A stretch of 64,000 nucleotides of DNA from Pseudomonas pseudonitroreducens (lineage in GTDB: Bacteria > Pseudomonadota > Gammaproteobacteria > Pseudomonadales > Pseudomonadaceae): positions 62,001 through 126,000 of the forward strand of contig NZ_BQHJ01000011.1 in the NCBI RefSeq assembly GCF_021603645.1, in the 5' to 3' direction. The notes beneath the pieces are model-generated. The model did not search any database. It saw nothing but the letters and a program-made list of their open reading frames with translations, and had not been told where the DNA came from. Below are positions 37,431-45,643 of the stretch, piece after piece. Both the position numbers and the translations under genes were made by a program. The first letter of the stretch is position 1; every line of letters begins with the position of its first letter.

Positions 37431-37472
37431 ACTCTATCCCCCCGAGGGCGAGATTCCCTTGCGCAGCGTCAA
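37431..37472 (-). promoter_or_regulatory. Candidate ANR/FNR-type promoter of usp
   Basis: On the minus strand TTGACGCTGCGCAA (37472-37459) resembles the TTGAT-N4-ATCAA box (three mismatches). A -10 element TAGAGT lies at 37436-37431, so the box centre sits about 41.5 bases before a start near 37424, the class II position. Confidence 0.45.
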
Positions 37473-37540
37473 TGGTAGACGGTGTGCCCGAACGTGCCGG
37501 GAATAGAGCGGCGTAACGCGGTGTTTCAGTCTCACGGAGC

Positions 37541-37634
37541 GTAGGAGCGGACTTCGTCCGCGATCGTGTCATCCACGCGCCTGTCTTGCCCACGGAGCCG
37601 CCGATTCGACATTGCGGACGGAGTTCGCTCCTAC
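37541..37634. repeat. REP-type inverted pair, second class
   Basis: GTAGGAGCGGACTTCGTCCG at the left is mirrored by CGGACGGAGTTCGCTCCTAC at the right. The arms share GTAGGAGCG with the main REP class but have a different stem (GGACTTCGTCC). Confidence 0.85.
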
Positions 37635-37658
37635 GAGATACCTCTGCGCTTGGGCCGT

Positions 37659-37773
37659 CCCTCACCCTGGCCCTCTCCCAAGGGGAGAGGGGACCGTTCG
37701 GTGCGGGATGAATCTTGGGTATCAGCCGGTACGGACTGCTCCCTCTCCCCCGGGAGAGGGCTGGGGTGAGGGG
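37659..37773. repeat. CCCTCACCC-type inverted repeat pair
   Basis: CCCTCACCCTGGCCCTCTCC at the left and GGAGAGGGCTGGGGTGAGGG at the right, each with an inner CTCTCCC/GGGAGAG stem, form a paired element separated by about 60 bases. It is a known type of dispersed intergenic repeat in pseudomonads, distinct from the GTAGGAGC class next to it. Confidence 0.85.
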
Positions 37774-37845
37774 AAAGCATCGGCACGGGCTTCCCGAGAA
37801 AGACCGTTGCTCCCACACAGGCTGGCATGGAAAGGTGCCCATGAA

Positions 37846-37880
37846 AAAAGCCGCCACCGGTTGCCCGGTGGCGGCTTCTT
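37846..37880 (-). terminator. Terminator of rapA
   Basis: A 13-bp stem AAGCCGCCACCGG / CCGGTGGCGGCTT is followed on the minus strand by TTTTTT (plus strand AAAAAA at 37846). It lies 17 bases past the rapA stop. Confidence 0.9.
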
Positions 37881-37896
37881 CATTGCGGGTGCGGGG

Positions 37897-40743
37897 TCAG
37901 CCGGCAACCAGCACGCGGATCGCCTCCAGGCGCAGCGAGGCTTTGTCCAGCATCGCCAGGCTGTCATCGCGCTGCTTGCGCAGGGCGTCCAGCTCGCTGT
38001 CACGCACGCTGGGGTTGACAGCCTTGAGTGCAGTCAGGCGCGCCAGCTCTTCGTCCAGGGTCGCTTTCAGCTGCTGGCGAGCGGCTTCCACGCGTTCGGC
38101 ATGGCGCGGGGTGATCTTGGTCTCGGCCACGGCGAACTGCTTGGCCAGCACATCGCGCTGGGCCTGCACGAACTTGTTGGCGCTGGCGCGCGGCACGCTT
38201 TCCAGCTGGTCGTTCAGGGTGTCGAAGGACACGCGCGAGGACAGGTCGTTGCCGTTGGCGTCCATCAGGCAGCGCAGCGCCACCGGCGGCAGGAAGCGGC
38301 CGAGCTGCAGCTTGCGCGGTGCCACGGCCTCGCTGACGAACAGCAGTTCCAGCAGCACGGTGCCGGGCTTGAGTGCCTTGTTCTTGATCAGCGCCACCGA
38401 GGTGTTGCCCAGCGAGCCGGACAGCACCAGGTCCATGCCGCCCTGCACCATGGGATGTTCCCAGGTGAGGAACTGCATGTCTTCGCGAGCCAGGGCCTGG
38501 CCGCGGTCGTAGGTGACGGTCACGCCTTCGTCGTCGCCCAGCGGGAAGCTGGCGTCGAGCATCTTCTCGCTCGGGCGCAGGATCAGGGCGTTCTCGGAAT
38601 GGTCCTCGCTGTCGATGCCATAGGTGTCGAACAGGCGCTCCATGTAGATCGGCAGGGCGAACTGGTCGTCCTGTTCCTCGATCTCTGCTACCAGCGCCTC
38701 GCCTTCGCCGGCGCCGCCGGAGTTGAGCTCCAGCAGGCGGTCGCGGCCGTTGTGCATCTCGGCTTCCAGCGCCTCGCGGGCAGCGGTGCCTTCGGCCAGC
38801 AGGGCCGCGAAGGCGTCATCGTCGCCGCCGTCGAGCAGCTCCACCAGGCGCGGGCCGAAGCGGTGCTGCAGGGCGTTGCCGGTGGGGCAGGTGTTGAGGA
38901 AGGCATTCAGCGCCTGGTGGTACCATTGGAACAGACGTTCCTGCGGGCTGTTCTCCAGGTGCGGAACGTGGATCTGGATGGTGTGCTTCTGGCCGATCCG
39001 GTCCAGGCGGCCGATGCGCTGTTCCAGCTGGTCCGGGTGGGCCGGCAGGTCGAACAGCACCAGGTGGTGGGCGAACTGGAAGTTGCGGCCTTCGCTGCCG
39101 ATTTCCGAGCAGACCAGCACCTGGGCGCCGAACTCTTCATCGGCGAAGTAGGCGGCGGCGCGGTCGCGTTCGAGGATGCTCATGCCTTCGTGGAACACGG
39201 TGGCCGGGATGCCGGACTTCAGGCGCAGGGCGTCGCCCAGGTCCATCGCGGTCTCGGCGTGGGCGCAGATCACCAGCACCTTGTACTGCTTGAGCATCTT
39301 CAGGGTGTCGATCAGCCACTCGACGCGCGGGTCGAAGCGCCACCAGCGGTTGTTCTCGTCGCCATCCTCGGCCTGGGCCTGGAAGCTGACTTCCGGGTAG
39401 AGGTCCGGGTGCTCGCCCAGCGGCAGCTCCATGTACTCGATGGGGTTGGGCAGCACATAGGGATGCAGTTGGCGTTCCGGGAAGCCCTGCACCGCAGCGC
39501 GGGTGTTGCGGAACAGCACGCGGCCAGTGCCGTGGCGGTCGAGCAGCTCGCGCACCAGGCGTGCACGGGACTCTTCGTTGCCACCCTCGACGCTGGCCAG
39601 CAGCTCGTCGCCTTCGCTGCCGAGGAAACCGTGGATGGCCTGGCGCGCGGCAGGGGAGAGAGTGCCCTGGTCGACCAGTTCCTGCACCGCCTCGGCAACC
39701 GGGCGGTACTGGCTGCTTTCGCTGCGGAAGGCTTCGAGGTCGTGGAAACGGTCCGGGTCGAGCAGGCGCAGGCGCGCGAAGTGGCTGTCCAGGCCGAGCT
39801 GTTCCGGGGTCGCGGTGAGCAGCAGCACGCCGGGGATGACCTGGGAAAGTTGTTCCACCAGCTGGTATTCCGCGCTGGCCTGTTCCGGGTGCCATACCAG
39901 GTGGTGCGCCTCGTCGACCACCAGCAGGTCCCACTCGGCAGCGAACAGGGCGTCCTGGGCCTTTTCATCCTCGCGCAGCCACTCCAGGGCCACCAGGGCC
40001 AGTTGGGTGTCTTCGAAGGGGTTGCTGGCATCGCTCTCGACGAAGCGCTCGCGATCGAACAATGCGACTTCCAGGTTGAAGCGCCGGCGCATTTCCACCA
40101 GCCACTGGTGCTGCAGGTTTTCCGGCACCAGGATCAGCACGCGGCTGGCGCGGCCGGAGAGCAGTTGGCGATGAATCACCAGGCCCGCTTCGATGGTCTT
40201 GCCCAGGCCCACTTCGTCGGCCAGCAGGACGCGCGGCGCCATGCGGTCGGCGACTTCGCGGGCGATGTGCAACTGGTGCGCGATGGGTTGCGCGCGGGCG
40301 CCGCCCAGGCCCCAGAGCGAGGACTGCAGCAGGCGGGTGCGGTGTTCCAGGGTGTGGTAGCGCAGGCCGAACCAGGACATCGGGTCGATCTGCCCGGCGA
40401 ACAGGCGGTCGCTGGCCAGGCGGAACTGGATGAAGTTCGACAGCTGGGTTTCCGGGACGGTGTGCTGCTCGTTCTGCGCAGTGAGGCCGTGGTAGATCAG
40501 CAGGCCGTCGATCTCGTCCACTTCGCGGACGGTCATCTTCCAGCCTTCGAAATGGGTGATCTCGTCGCCCGGGGCGAAACGCACGCGGGTCAGCGGCGCG
40601 TTGCGCTCGGCGTATTGGCGGGTATCACCGGTGGCGGGATAGAGCACTGTGAGCATGCGGCCGTCCAGCGCCAGGATGGTCCCCAGCCCGAGTTCCGCTT
40701 CACTGTCGCTGATCCAGCGTTGACCGGGTTGATACTGCGCCAT
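37897..40743 (-). CDS. rapA: RNA polymerase-associated ATPase RapA (HepA)
   Basis: 948 residues. N-terminal Tudor-like domains begin [20 protein letters not shown]. The SWI2/SNF2 motor has [14 protein letters not shown] (near 184), [10 protein letters not shown] (near 276), [43 protein letters not shown] and [12 protein letters not shown]. RapA recycles RNA polymerase from stalled post-termination complexes. The ATG at 40743 has GGAGG 7 bases upstream; an in-frame ATG six bases earlier is less likely. Neighbours match PA3308. Confidence 0.96.
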   Translation of the reverse strand: MAQYQPGQRWISDSEAELGLGTILALDGRMLTVLYPATGDTRQYAERNAPLTRVRFAPGDEITHFEGWKMTVREVDEIDGLLIYHGLTAQNEQHTVPETQLSNFIQFRLASDRLFAGQIDPMSWFGLRYHTLEHRTRLLQSSLWGLGGARAQPIAHQLHIAREVADRMAPRVLLADEVGLGKTIEAGLVIHRQLLSGRASRVLILVPENLQHQWLVEMRRRFNLEVALFDRERFVESDASNPFEDTQLALVALEWLREDEKAQDALFAAEWDLLVVDEAHHLVWHPEQASAEYQLVEQLSQVIPGVLLLTATPEQLGLDSHFARLRLLDPDRFHDLEAFRSESSQYRPVAEAVQELVDQGTLSPAARQAIHGFLGSEGDELLASVEGGNEESRARLVRELLDRHGTGRVLFRNTRAAVQGFPERQLHPYVLPNPIEYMELPLGEHPDLYPEVSFQAQAEDGDENNRWWRFDPRVEWLIDTLKMLKQYKVLVICAHAETAMDLGDALRLKSGIPATVFHEGMSILERDRAAAYFADEEFGAQVLVCSEIGSEGRNFQFAHHLVLFDLPAHPDQLEQRIGRLDRIGQKHTIQIHVPHLENSPQERLFQWYHQALNAFLNTCPTGNALQHRFGPRLVELLDGGDDDAFAALLAEGTAAREALEAEMHNGRDRLLELNSGGAGEGEALVAEIEEQDDQFALPIYMERLFDTYGIDSEDHSENALILRPSEKMLDASFPLGDDEGVTVTYDRGQALAREDMQFLTWEHPMVQGGMDLVLSGSLGNTSVALIKNKALKPGTVLLELLFVSEAVAPRKLQLGRFLPPVALRCLMDANGNDLSSRVSFDTLNDQLESVPRASANKFVQAQRDVLAKQFAVAETKITPRHAERVEAARQQLKATLDEELARLTALKAVNPSVRDSELDALRKQRDDSLAMLDKASLRLEAIRVLVAG

Positions 40744-40977
40744 GGACACCTCCCAAAAAAGCCGGCTATGGTACCGGAACGCGCAGCGTTCAGCGATGGC
40801 CGTCGGCGCCTCCGGTCGTCCGAAATCATCGGCGGGGCCTGTAGCTGAGGCGCACTCATCGCAAATCGTGGAAAGTGTAGCGAGGCGCGCTCAAGTCTGT
40901 AGCCGCTGCGCCGATAGCCTGACCAGAGGACTTCCCACAGCGCTTCCTGCAGGGGCTGATGCCCCGGACCCAGCATC

Positions 40978-41283
40978 ATGCTGCCGCCCATTCCGCATAG
41001 TCTGGCACCTGTCACTGCGCAGCAGGACGTGCCCAAGCCGCGACCGGATGTCACCCCGGTGACACCGCCTGCGCCCAGCGCAGGCAATGCTGGCGTTGAG
41101 CTGGAGCGCCGCCCGGATGAAGAGGCCCTGCGCGAGGAGTACCAGCGCCGGCGCAAGCGCCGCCAGCTTGCCGATGGCACGCCGGAGGGCGAAGCGCTGG
41201 AAGAACTGGAGGAAGTGGAAGAGCTGGGCGCGGATGTGCAGGCTGCCCAGCGCAAAGGGCTGTGGATCGATGTCGAGGTCTGA
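40978..41283 (+). CDS. Proline- then acidic/basic-rich small protein, unknown function
   Basis: 101 residues. Residues 1-38 are Pro/Ala/Val-rich (TPVTPPAPSAG); residues 42-85 are a highly charged helix (EALREEYQRRRKRRQLADG, then GEALEELEEVEELGADVQ). Codon use is coding-like with strong G/C in third position. No signal peptide or catalytic motif. It lies 50 bases before the alkB-like gene on the same strand, and PA3307 occupies the same place in P. aeruginosa as I recall. Start could also be an internal codon. Confidence 0.6.
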   Translation: MLPPIPHSLAPVTAQQDVPKPRPDVTPVTPPAPSAGNAGVELERRPDEEALREEYQRRRKRRQLADGTPEGEALEELEEVEELGADVQAAQRKGLWIDVEV

Positions 41284-41332
41284 CCGCGCAGCAGCGTAGA
41301 CTGACCGCACCGCTGGTTCCTGCGAGCTTTCC

Positions 41333-41932
41333 ATGCTTTTTGACGACGCCCCGATCCTGCTTGCCGATGCCGAGTTGCGCCTGATTCCCGACTGGTGCCC
41401 ACCATTACGTGCGGCTCGCTGGCTGGAGCAATTGCTCGCCGAGACGCCGTGGGAGCAGCCACAGGTGCACCTGCACGGCCGCGATTACCCGGTGCCGCGC
41501 CTGGTCAACTGGTACGGCGACGCCGAGGCTTTCTATACATACTCCGGGCTGACCCATGCACCATTACCCTGGACGCCGCTGCTGGCGCAGATTCGTGCCG
41601 CCGTGGAAGAGGCGGCCGGCCAGCGCTTCAACGGCGTGCTGCTCAACTACTACCGCGACGGCCAGGACTCCATGGGCTGGCACAGCGACGACGAGCCCGA
41701 GCTCGGGCGCAACCCGCTGGTTGCCTCGCTGAACCTGGGCGGTACGCGTCGCTTCGACCTGCGGCGCAAGGGGCGAAACACAATCGAACATTCCATCGAG
41801 CTGCCCGGTGGATCGCTGCTGGTCATGTCCGGCGCGACACAGCATTATTGGCAGCATCAGGTCGCCAAGACGCGCCGTCCGGTTGCGCCGCGCCTGAATC
41901 TGACTTTCCGCCTGGTGCATGCCCTGCCATGA
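41333..41932 (+). CDS. alkB: AlkB-type 2-oxoglutarate/Fe(II) dioxygenase
   Basis: 199 residues. Substrate loop FNGVLLNYYRDGQDSMGWHS leads into the metal site HSD (His117, Asp119). The distal His in SGATQHYWQHQV and the 2-oxoglutarate-binding RPVAPRLNLTFR are intact. It is nearer the AlkB2-like group of demethylases that repair 1-methyladenine and 3-methylcytosine. The start is a plain ATG; a small gene overlaps its stop by 4 bases. Confidence 0.88.
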   Translation: MLFDDAPILLADAELRLIPDWCPPLRAARWLEQLLAETPWEQPQVHLHGRDYPVPRLVNWYGDAEAFYTYSGLTHAPLPWTPLLAQIRAAVEEAAGQRFNGVLLNYYRDGQDSMGWHSDDEPELGRNPLVASLNLGGTRRFDLRRKGRNTIEHSIELPGGSLLVMSGATQHYWQHQVAKTRRPVAPRLNLTFRLVHALP

Positions 41933-42090
41933 GCAACGACGACAAGCTGATCGACTTCACCGCCGAGCGCGACAAGCGCATCCACGACGTGCACGAAAAG
42001 CGTCTGCAGGACGTGCGCAAGGCCTTCGAGCAGGCGTTGCCTCTGGGCAAGCCGCGCAAGAAAGGCAAGAGCAAGCCCAAGAAACGCTGA
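41929..42090 (+). CDS. Small basic/charged protein coupled to the alkB-like gene
   Basis: 53 residues (MSNDDKLIDFTAERDKRIHD..., ending KPRKKGKSKPKKR). The ATG overlaps the stop of the dioxygenase gene as ATGA, which is typical of translational coupling. The helical charged body and lysine-rich tail suggest nucleic acid contact, but no known domain is seen. Confidence 0.7.
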   Translation: MSNDDKLIDFTAERDKRIHDVHEKRLQDVRKAFEQALPLGKPRKKGKSKPKKR

Positions 42091-42160
42091 TTTATCCCCT
42101 CCCAGGGCCGCAAGGCCCCGCTCTGCGCGGCTTCCCGCCGCACCCGATCGCCTTCGAAAC

Positions 42161-42174
42161 TTGACCTGCGTCAG
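42161..42174. promoter_or_regulatory. Second ANR/FNR-like box upstream of phrS
   Basis: TTGACCTGCGTCAG is close to TTGAT-N4-ATCAA. Its centre is exactly 50 bp upstream of the main box. Confidence 0.45.
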
Positions 42175-42210
42175 TGCTCCGGCCCTCCTCGGAAAGCGCC
42201 TTGTCGACCA

Positions 42211-42251
42211 TTGATCCAGGTCAATTTGCCCCGCCCGGCCGCCGGTAATCT
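42211..42251 (+). promoter_or_regulatory. ANR-dependent class II promoter of phrS
   Basis: TTGATCCAGGTCAA (42211-42224) has one mismatch to the FNR/ANR consensus. A -10 TAATCT at 42246-42251 gives a start near 42258; the box centre is then 41 bases upstream, the class II geometry for oxygen-responsive activation. Confidence 0.8.
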
Positions 42252-42294
42252 GCACACATCCCCAGACGATGTGAGGCAACAGGAGGCCAGCATC

Positions 42295-42405
42295 ATGTTC
42301 ATCGACGAAGTGGTTCTAGCAGGCATCCTTACCGTCGGACTGATGGTTGTTTTCTTCGGTGGGGTCGGAATTTTCATCTGGAAGGACAGCCACAAGAAGA
42401 GCTGA
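42295..42405 (+). CDS. ccoM: 36-residue CcoM-like single-span peptide encoded within phrS
   Basis: MFIDEVVLAGILTVGLMVVF then FGGVGIFIWKDSHKKS: a single transmembrane helix with a short basic tail. ATG at 42295 has CAGGAGG 9 bases upstream, so translation is likely. It resembles the small CcoM subunit described for cbb3 cytochrome oxidase of P. stutzeri, as I remember it. Anaerobic control by ANR fits a cbb3 role. Confidence 0.65.
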   Translation: MFIDEVVLAGILTVGLMVVFFGGVGIFIWKDSHKKS

Positions 42406-42438
42406 TCCTTACAGATACACAGAGCACGCAAGGCACTT

Positions 42439-42466
42439 CGGGCGACTTAGGTCGCCCGTTTTTTTT
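42439..42466 (+). terminator. Terminator of the phrS transcript
   Basis: CGGGCGAC-TTAG-GTCGCCCG followed by eight T. Confidence 0.92.
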
Positions 42467-42495
42467 GCCTCGACGAAAGTGGGGATGACATATTG

Positions 42496-42507
42496 TTAGC
42501 TTGCTAA
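42496..42507. promoter_or_regulatory. SlyA/MarR-type operator upstream of the efflux operon
   Basis: TTAGCTTGCTAA, whose reverse complement TTAGCAAGCTAA is the SlyA consensus, is set in AT-rich sequence 81 bases before the permease gene. A second inverted repeat, CTATCG-N5-CGATAG, sits at 42547-42563. No marR/slyA gene is in the window. Confidence 0.6.
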
Positions 42508-42587
42508 TAATATTATGAGCAACGATTCCGTCATTCCCTTTGCCGACTATCGTTAAGCGATAGACCCGGACCCTTTCGAGAGACCGC

Positions 42588-44576
42588 GTGCGACCTACGC
42601 TACAGGCATTCCTCGCGCCGGATACGCTGGCGCTGAAATTCGCGATCAAGACCCTGCTTGCCGGCGGCCTGGCGCTCTGGTGCGCCTTCCGTTTCGACCT
42701 GGAGCAGCCACAGTGGGCGTTGATGACGGTGTTCATCGTGTCCCAGCCGTTGTCGGGCATGGTGGTAGCCAAGGGCATCTTCCGGCTGATCGGCACGGTG
42801 GTCGGCACCATCATGTCGGTGGTGATGATTGCGCTGTTCGCCCAGACGCCCTGGCTGTTCCTGCTGGCCATCTCGCTTTGGCTCGGCCTCTGCACGGCGG
42901 CCTCGACGACCCTGCGCAATCACGTCTCCTACGCCTTCGTGTTGTCCGGCTACACCGTGGCGATCATCGGCCTGCCGGCGATCAGCCATCCGCTGGACGT
43001 TTTCGACCAGGCCGTGGCGCGCAGTACGGAAATCTGCCTGGGGATTCTCTGCGCCTCGGCGGTCAGCGCCATCCTCTGGCCGCGGCGCGTCGAGGCCAAC
43101 CTGGACAAGCAGGCGCACGCTACCTGGCTCACCGGTATGCAGGCCGCGCGCAGCGAGATCGACGCCGACGCGCGGCAGATCAAGGGCCTGCTGCAGGCGC
43201 TGGGCAAGATCGTCGAGGTCGATGTGCAACGCGACCACGCCTGGTTCGAGGGGTACCGTGGGCGGATGCGTTCGCGCGCGCTGCGGATTCTTTCCCGCGA
43301 TCTGCTCAGCCTGCTGCGCACCGCGCGCGGCGTGGCTCGTCAACGCAGCGTGCTGGATGCCGAAGACCGGGCGCGCCTGCAACCCTGGTTCGAGGAGCTG
43401 CGCGCCACCCTGGAGGACCCCCAGGTCGACGCCATGCGCTCGTTGCAGGAGCGCCTGCAGGAGGCCGGCCTGGATGAAAACTACTCCAACGACCTGCGTT
43501 ACTGCCTGACTCGCTGCTCCTTGCTGCTGCTCAAGGCGCTGAGCTCGGAGCAGACCATGCGTGCGGTTGCCGACGGGCGGGTGGACGATGTCGCCACTGG
43601 CACCCTGTCCTGGCACCGCGACTGGCTCATGGCGCTGTTCTATGGTCTGCGCAGTGCATTGGCGCTGCTGGGCATGTCGGCTTTCTGGATGGCTACTGCC
43701 TGGCCGGCGGCTACCGGCGGCATGCTGCTGGCGGCGGTGATCTGCAGCCTGTTCGCCAACCGCGACAATGCCGTCACCATCGGCCTGGGATTCCTGCGCG
43801 GGATTCTCTATGCGATCCCTGCGGCAGCCGTCGTCAGCCAGTGGCTGCTGCCGCAGTGGAATGGCTTCCCGCTGCTCTGCCTGGCGCTGGGCGTGCCGCT
43901 GTTCTTCGCCCTGCTGGGCATGGCCACGCCGGCGCTGGCGGGCACGGCGACGTCCTTCTCGATCCATTTCATCACCCTGGTGGCACCGAGCAATGTGATG
44001 AAGTACGACTTGGCCAACCTGCTCAATTCCGCCCAGGGCATCGTCATCGGCGTAGGCTTCGCGGTTCTGGTGTTCCGTCTGCTCACGCTACCTGCAGATT
44101 GGCTCAACCGCCGGCTGATCCAGGCCACTTGCGAAGACCTCGGGCGCCTGACCCGGCGGCCGTTGGCTGAAGCCGAGAGCTGGTTTGGCGGGCGCATGGC
44201 CGACCGCCTGATCCGCCTGGCGCGGCACTACACCCTGTTGCCCAGGGAGGAGCAGCGGCGCTGGCAGGACGGCCTGTTCGCCCTTGACCTGGGCAACGAA
44301 CTGATTCACCTGCGTGCCTGCCTCAACGGTGCGCAGGGCCAGTTGCGCAAGCGTCGCGACCAGTTCCTCGGCGCCCTGGGCAGCGTACTGGAAAAGGGCC
44401 CTGGGGCAGGGCGCGAGCAGCGTCTGGAAAGCCTGTGTCCGGCCCTGGACGAAGCCCTCACGCACGATCTGCAGGGCGACAACGAACCCAACCGTCTGGC
44501 CCGCGCCGCGCTGGCGCAGTTGCGCCATACCTGGCGCCAGTGGTGCCGTCTGGAGGACGCCAATGGGACTGCATGA
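42588..44576 (+). CDS. FUSC/AaeB-family efflux permease
   Basis: 662 residues. Two blocks of six spans (residues about 15-170 and 350-500) flank a cytoplasmic helical domain. LALKFAIKTLLAGGLALWCA, the QPQWALMTVFIVSQPLSGMV strand and a second block from TGGMLLAAVICSLFANRDNA match the aromatic acid exporter family. It starts with GTG at 42588, preceded by GAGAG. It works with the DUF1656 protein and the membrane fusion protein downstream to export aromatic acids or similar compounds. The two genes overlap by 14 bases. Confidence 0.85.
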   Translation: MRPTLQAFLAPDTLALKFAIKTLLAGGLALWCAFRFDLEQPQWALMTVFIVSQPLSGMVVAKGIFRLIGTVVGTIMSVVMIALFAQTPWLFLLAISLWLGLCTAASTTLRNHVSYAFVLSGYTVAIIGLPAISHPLDVFDQAVARSTEICLGILCASAVSAILWPRRVEANLDKQAHATWLTGMQAARSEIDADARQIKGLLQALGKIVEVDVQRDHAWFEGYRGRMRSRALRILSRDLLSLLRTARGVARQRSVLDAEDRARLQPWFEELRATLEDPQVDAMRSLQERLQEAGLDENYSNDLRYCLTRCSLLLLKALSSEQTMRAVADGRVDDVATGTLSWHRDWLMALFYGLRSALALLGMSAFWMATAWPAATGGMLLAAVICSLFANRDNAVTIGLGFLRGILYAIPAAAVVSQWLLPQWNGFPLLCLALGVPLFFALLGMATPALAGTATSFSIHFITLVAPSNVMKYDLANLLNSAQGIVIGVGFAVLVFRLLTLPADWLNRRLIQATCEDLGRLTRRPLAEAESWFGGRMADRLIRLARHYTLLPREEQRRWQDGLFALDLGNELIHLRACLNGAQGQLRKRRDQFLGALGSVLEKGPGAGREQRLESLCPALDEALTHDLQGDNEPNRLARAALAQLRHTWRQWCRLEDANGTA

Positions 44577-44772
44577 GTACGGCTGGGGCGGGGTGTTCCT
44601 GAGCCCGCTGTTCATCTACGCGGTGCTTGCCCTGGGCCTGACGGTCGTGTTGCGCCTGCTGCTGCAGGCCACCCCCTTCGGGCGCTGGATCTGGCACGAG
44701 GCGCTGTTCGACTGTGCGCTGTTCGTACTGATTCTCTGCGCCATCACCTGGGCGCTCGGTACTGCGCCTTGA
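44563..44772 (+). CDS. DUF1656 (AaeX-like) small membrane protein
   Basis: 69 residues, two predicted spans, beginning MGLHEYGWGGVFLSPLFIYA. Companion of FUSC permeases and HlyD fusion proteins. Its start overlaps the permease end by 14 bases. Confidence 0.85.
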   Translation: MGLHEYGWGGVFLSPLFIYAVLALGLTVVLRLLLQATPFGRWIWHEALFDCALFVLILCAITWALGTAP

Positions 44773-44785
44773 GAGGAGAAGCTGT

Positions 44786-45643
44786 ATGCGCGGATACCTT
44801 CGCGTAACTGTCACCATCATTCTGGTCATCGCTGCCGTGCTCGCCGGTACCTGGCTGTGGCGCTACTACATGCTCTCGCCGTGGACCCGCGATGCGCGGG
44901 TTCGCGCCGACGTGGTGGTGATTGCCCCGGACGTCTCCGGCTGGGTCACCGACCTCGCCGTACAGGACAACCAGCAGGTCAAGGCCGGTGACCTGATCAT
45001 GCGCATCGATCACGAGCGCTACGCGGCGAACCTGGAACAGGCCAAGGCCCTGGCTGAAACCCGGCACCAGCAGTACCTGCTGCGCCTGAGTGAGGCCTCG
45101 CGGCGCAGCAAGCTGGGTATTGCCGCCATCAGTGCCGAGGACAAGGAAACCTCACAGATCAACGCCGCCATCGCCAAGAGCGAATACGACGAGGCGCAGG
45201 CCCAGGTGCGCCTGGCGCAACTGAACCTGACCCGCAGCGAGATGCGTGCCCCGCGTGACGGGCAGATCACCAATCTGCGCCTGGCGCAGGGCAACTATGT
45301 GCAGGCTGGTCAGGCGATGATGGCGCTGGTGGACCAGAAGTCGTTCTACGTCACCGCCTACTTCGAGGAAACCAAGCTGCCCGGCATCCGCGTCGGCCAG
45401 CCGGCCCAGGTGGTGCTGATGAGCGGCAACATTGCCATCGACGGCACCGTGGAGAGCGTCAGCAGCGGCATCACCGACCGCAACGCGATCCCCGACAGCC
45501 AGCTGCTGGCCAATGTCGAGCCTACCTTCAACTGGGTGCGCCTGGCGCAGCGCATCCCGGTGCGTATCCACCTTGACAAGGTGCCCGAGGGCGTGCACCT
45601 GAGCGCCGGGATGACCGCCAGCGTCACCGTGAAGGAGCGCTGA
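44786..45643 (+). CDS. HlyD/AaeA-family membrane fusion protein
   Basis: 285 residues with one N-terminal span, then a lipoyl half (VVIAPDVSGWVTDLAVQDNQ), a coiled-coil hairpin (AKALAETRHQQYLLRLSEAS) and a beta barrel (VTAYFEETKLPGIRVGQPAQ). It links the inner-membrane permease to an outer-membrane channel, which is not encoded here. The final 20 bases overlap the 3' end of the convergent MFS gene. Confidence 0.88.
   Translation: MRGYLRVTVTIILVIAAVLAGTWLWRYYMLSPWTRDARVRADVVVIAPDVSGWVTDLAVQDNQQVKAGDLIMRIDHERYAANLEQAKALAETRHQQYLLRLSEASRRSKLGIAAISAEDKETSQINAAIAKSEYDEAQAQVRLAQLNLTRSEMRAPRDGQITNLRLAQGNYVQAGQAMMALVDQKSFYVTAYFEETKLPGIRVGQPAQVVLMSGNIAIDGTVESVSSGITDRNAIPDSQLLANVEPTFNWVRLAQRIPVRIHLDKVPEGVHLSAGMTASVTVKER

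Larger units (their letters stand above)
42258..42466 (+). ncRNA. phrS: PhrS-type anaerobic small RNA
   Basis: The predicted transcript from the ANR promoter to the terminator at 42439-42466 is about 209 nt, close to the 213 nt I recall for PhrS. Position also fits: downstream of the alkB-like gene and small charged protein gene (PA3306/PA3305 region). In P. aeruginosa PhrS activates translation of the pqsR leader and also holds a short open frame; here that frame encodes a 36-residue membrane peptide. I cannot confirm the pqsR pairing region from this window. Confidence 0.75.

Noticed and set aside
37612-40848. Plus-strand open frame of over 1000 codons across rapA
   Set aside because: Same artefact; rapA has full helicase motifs on the other strand.
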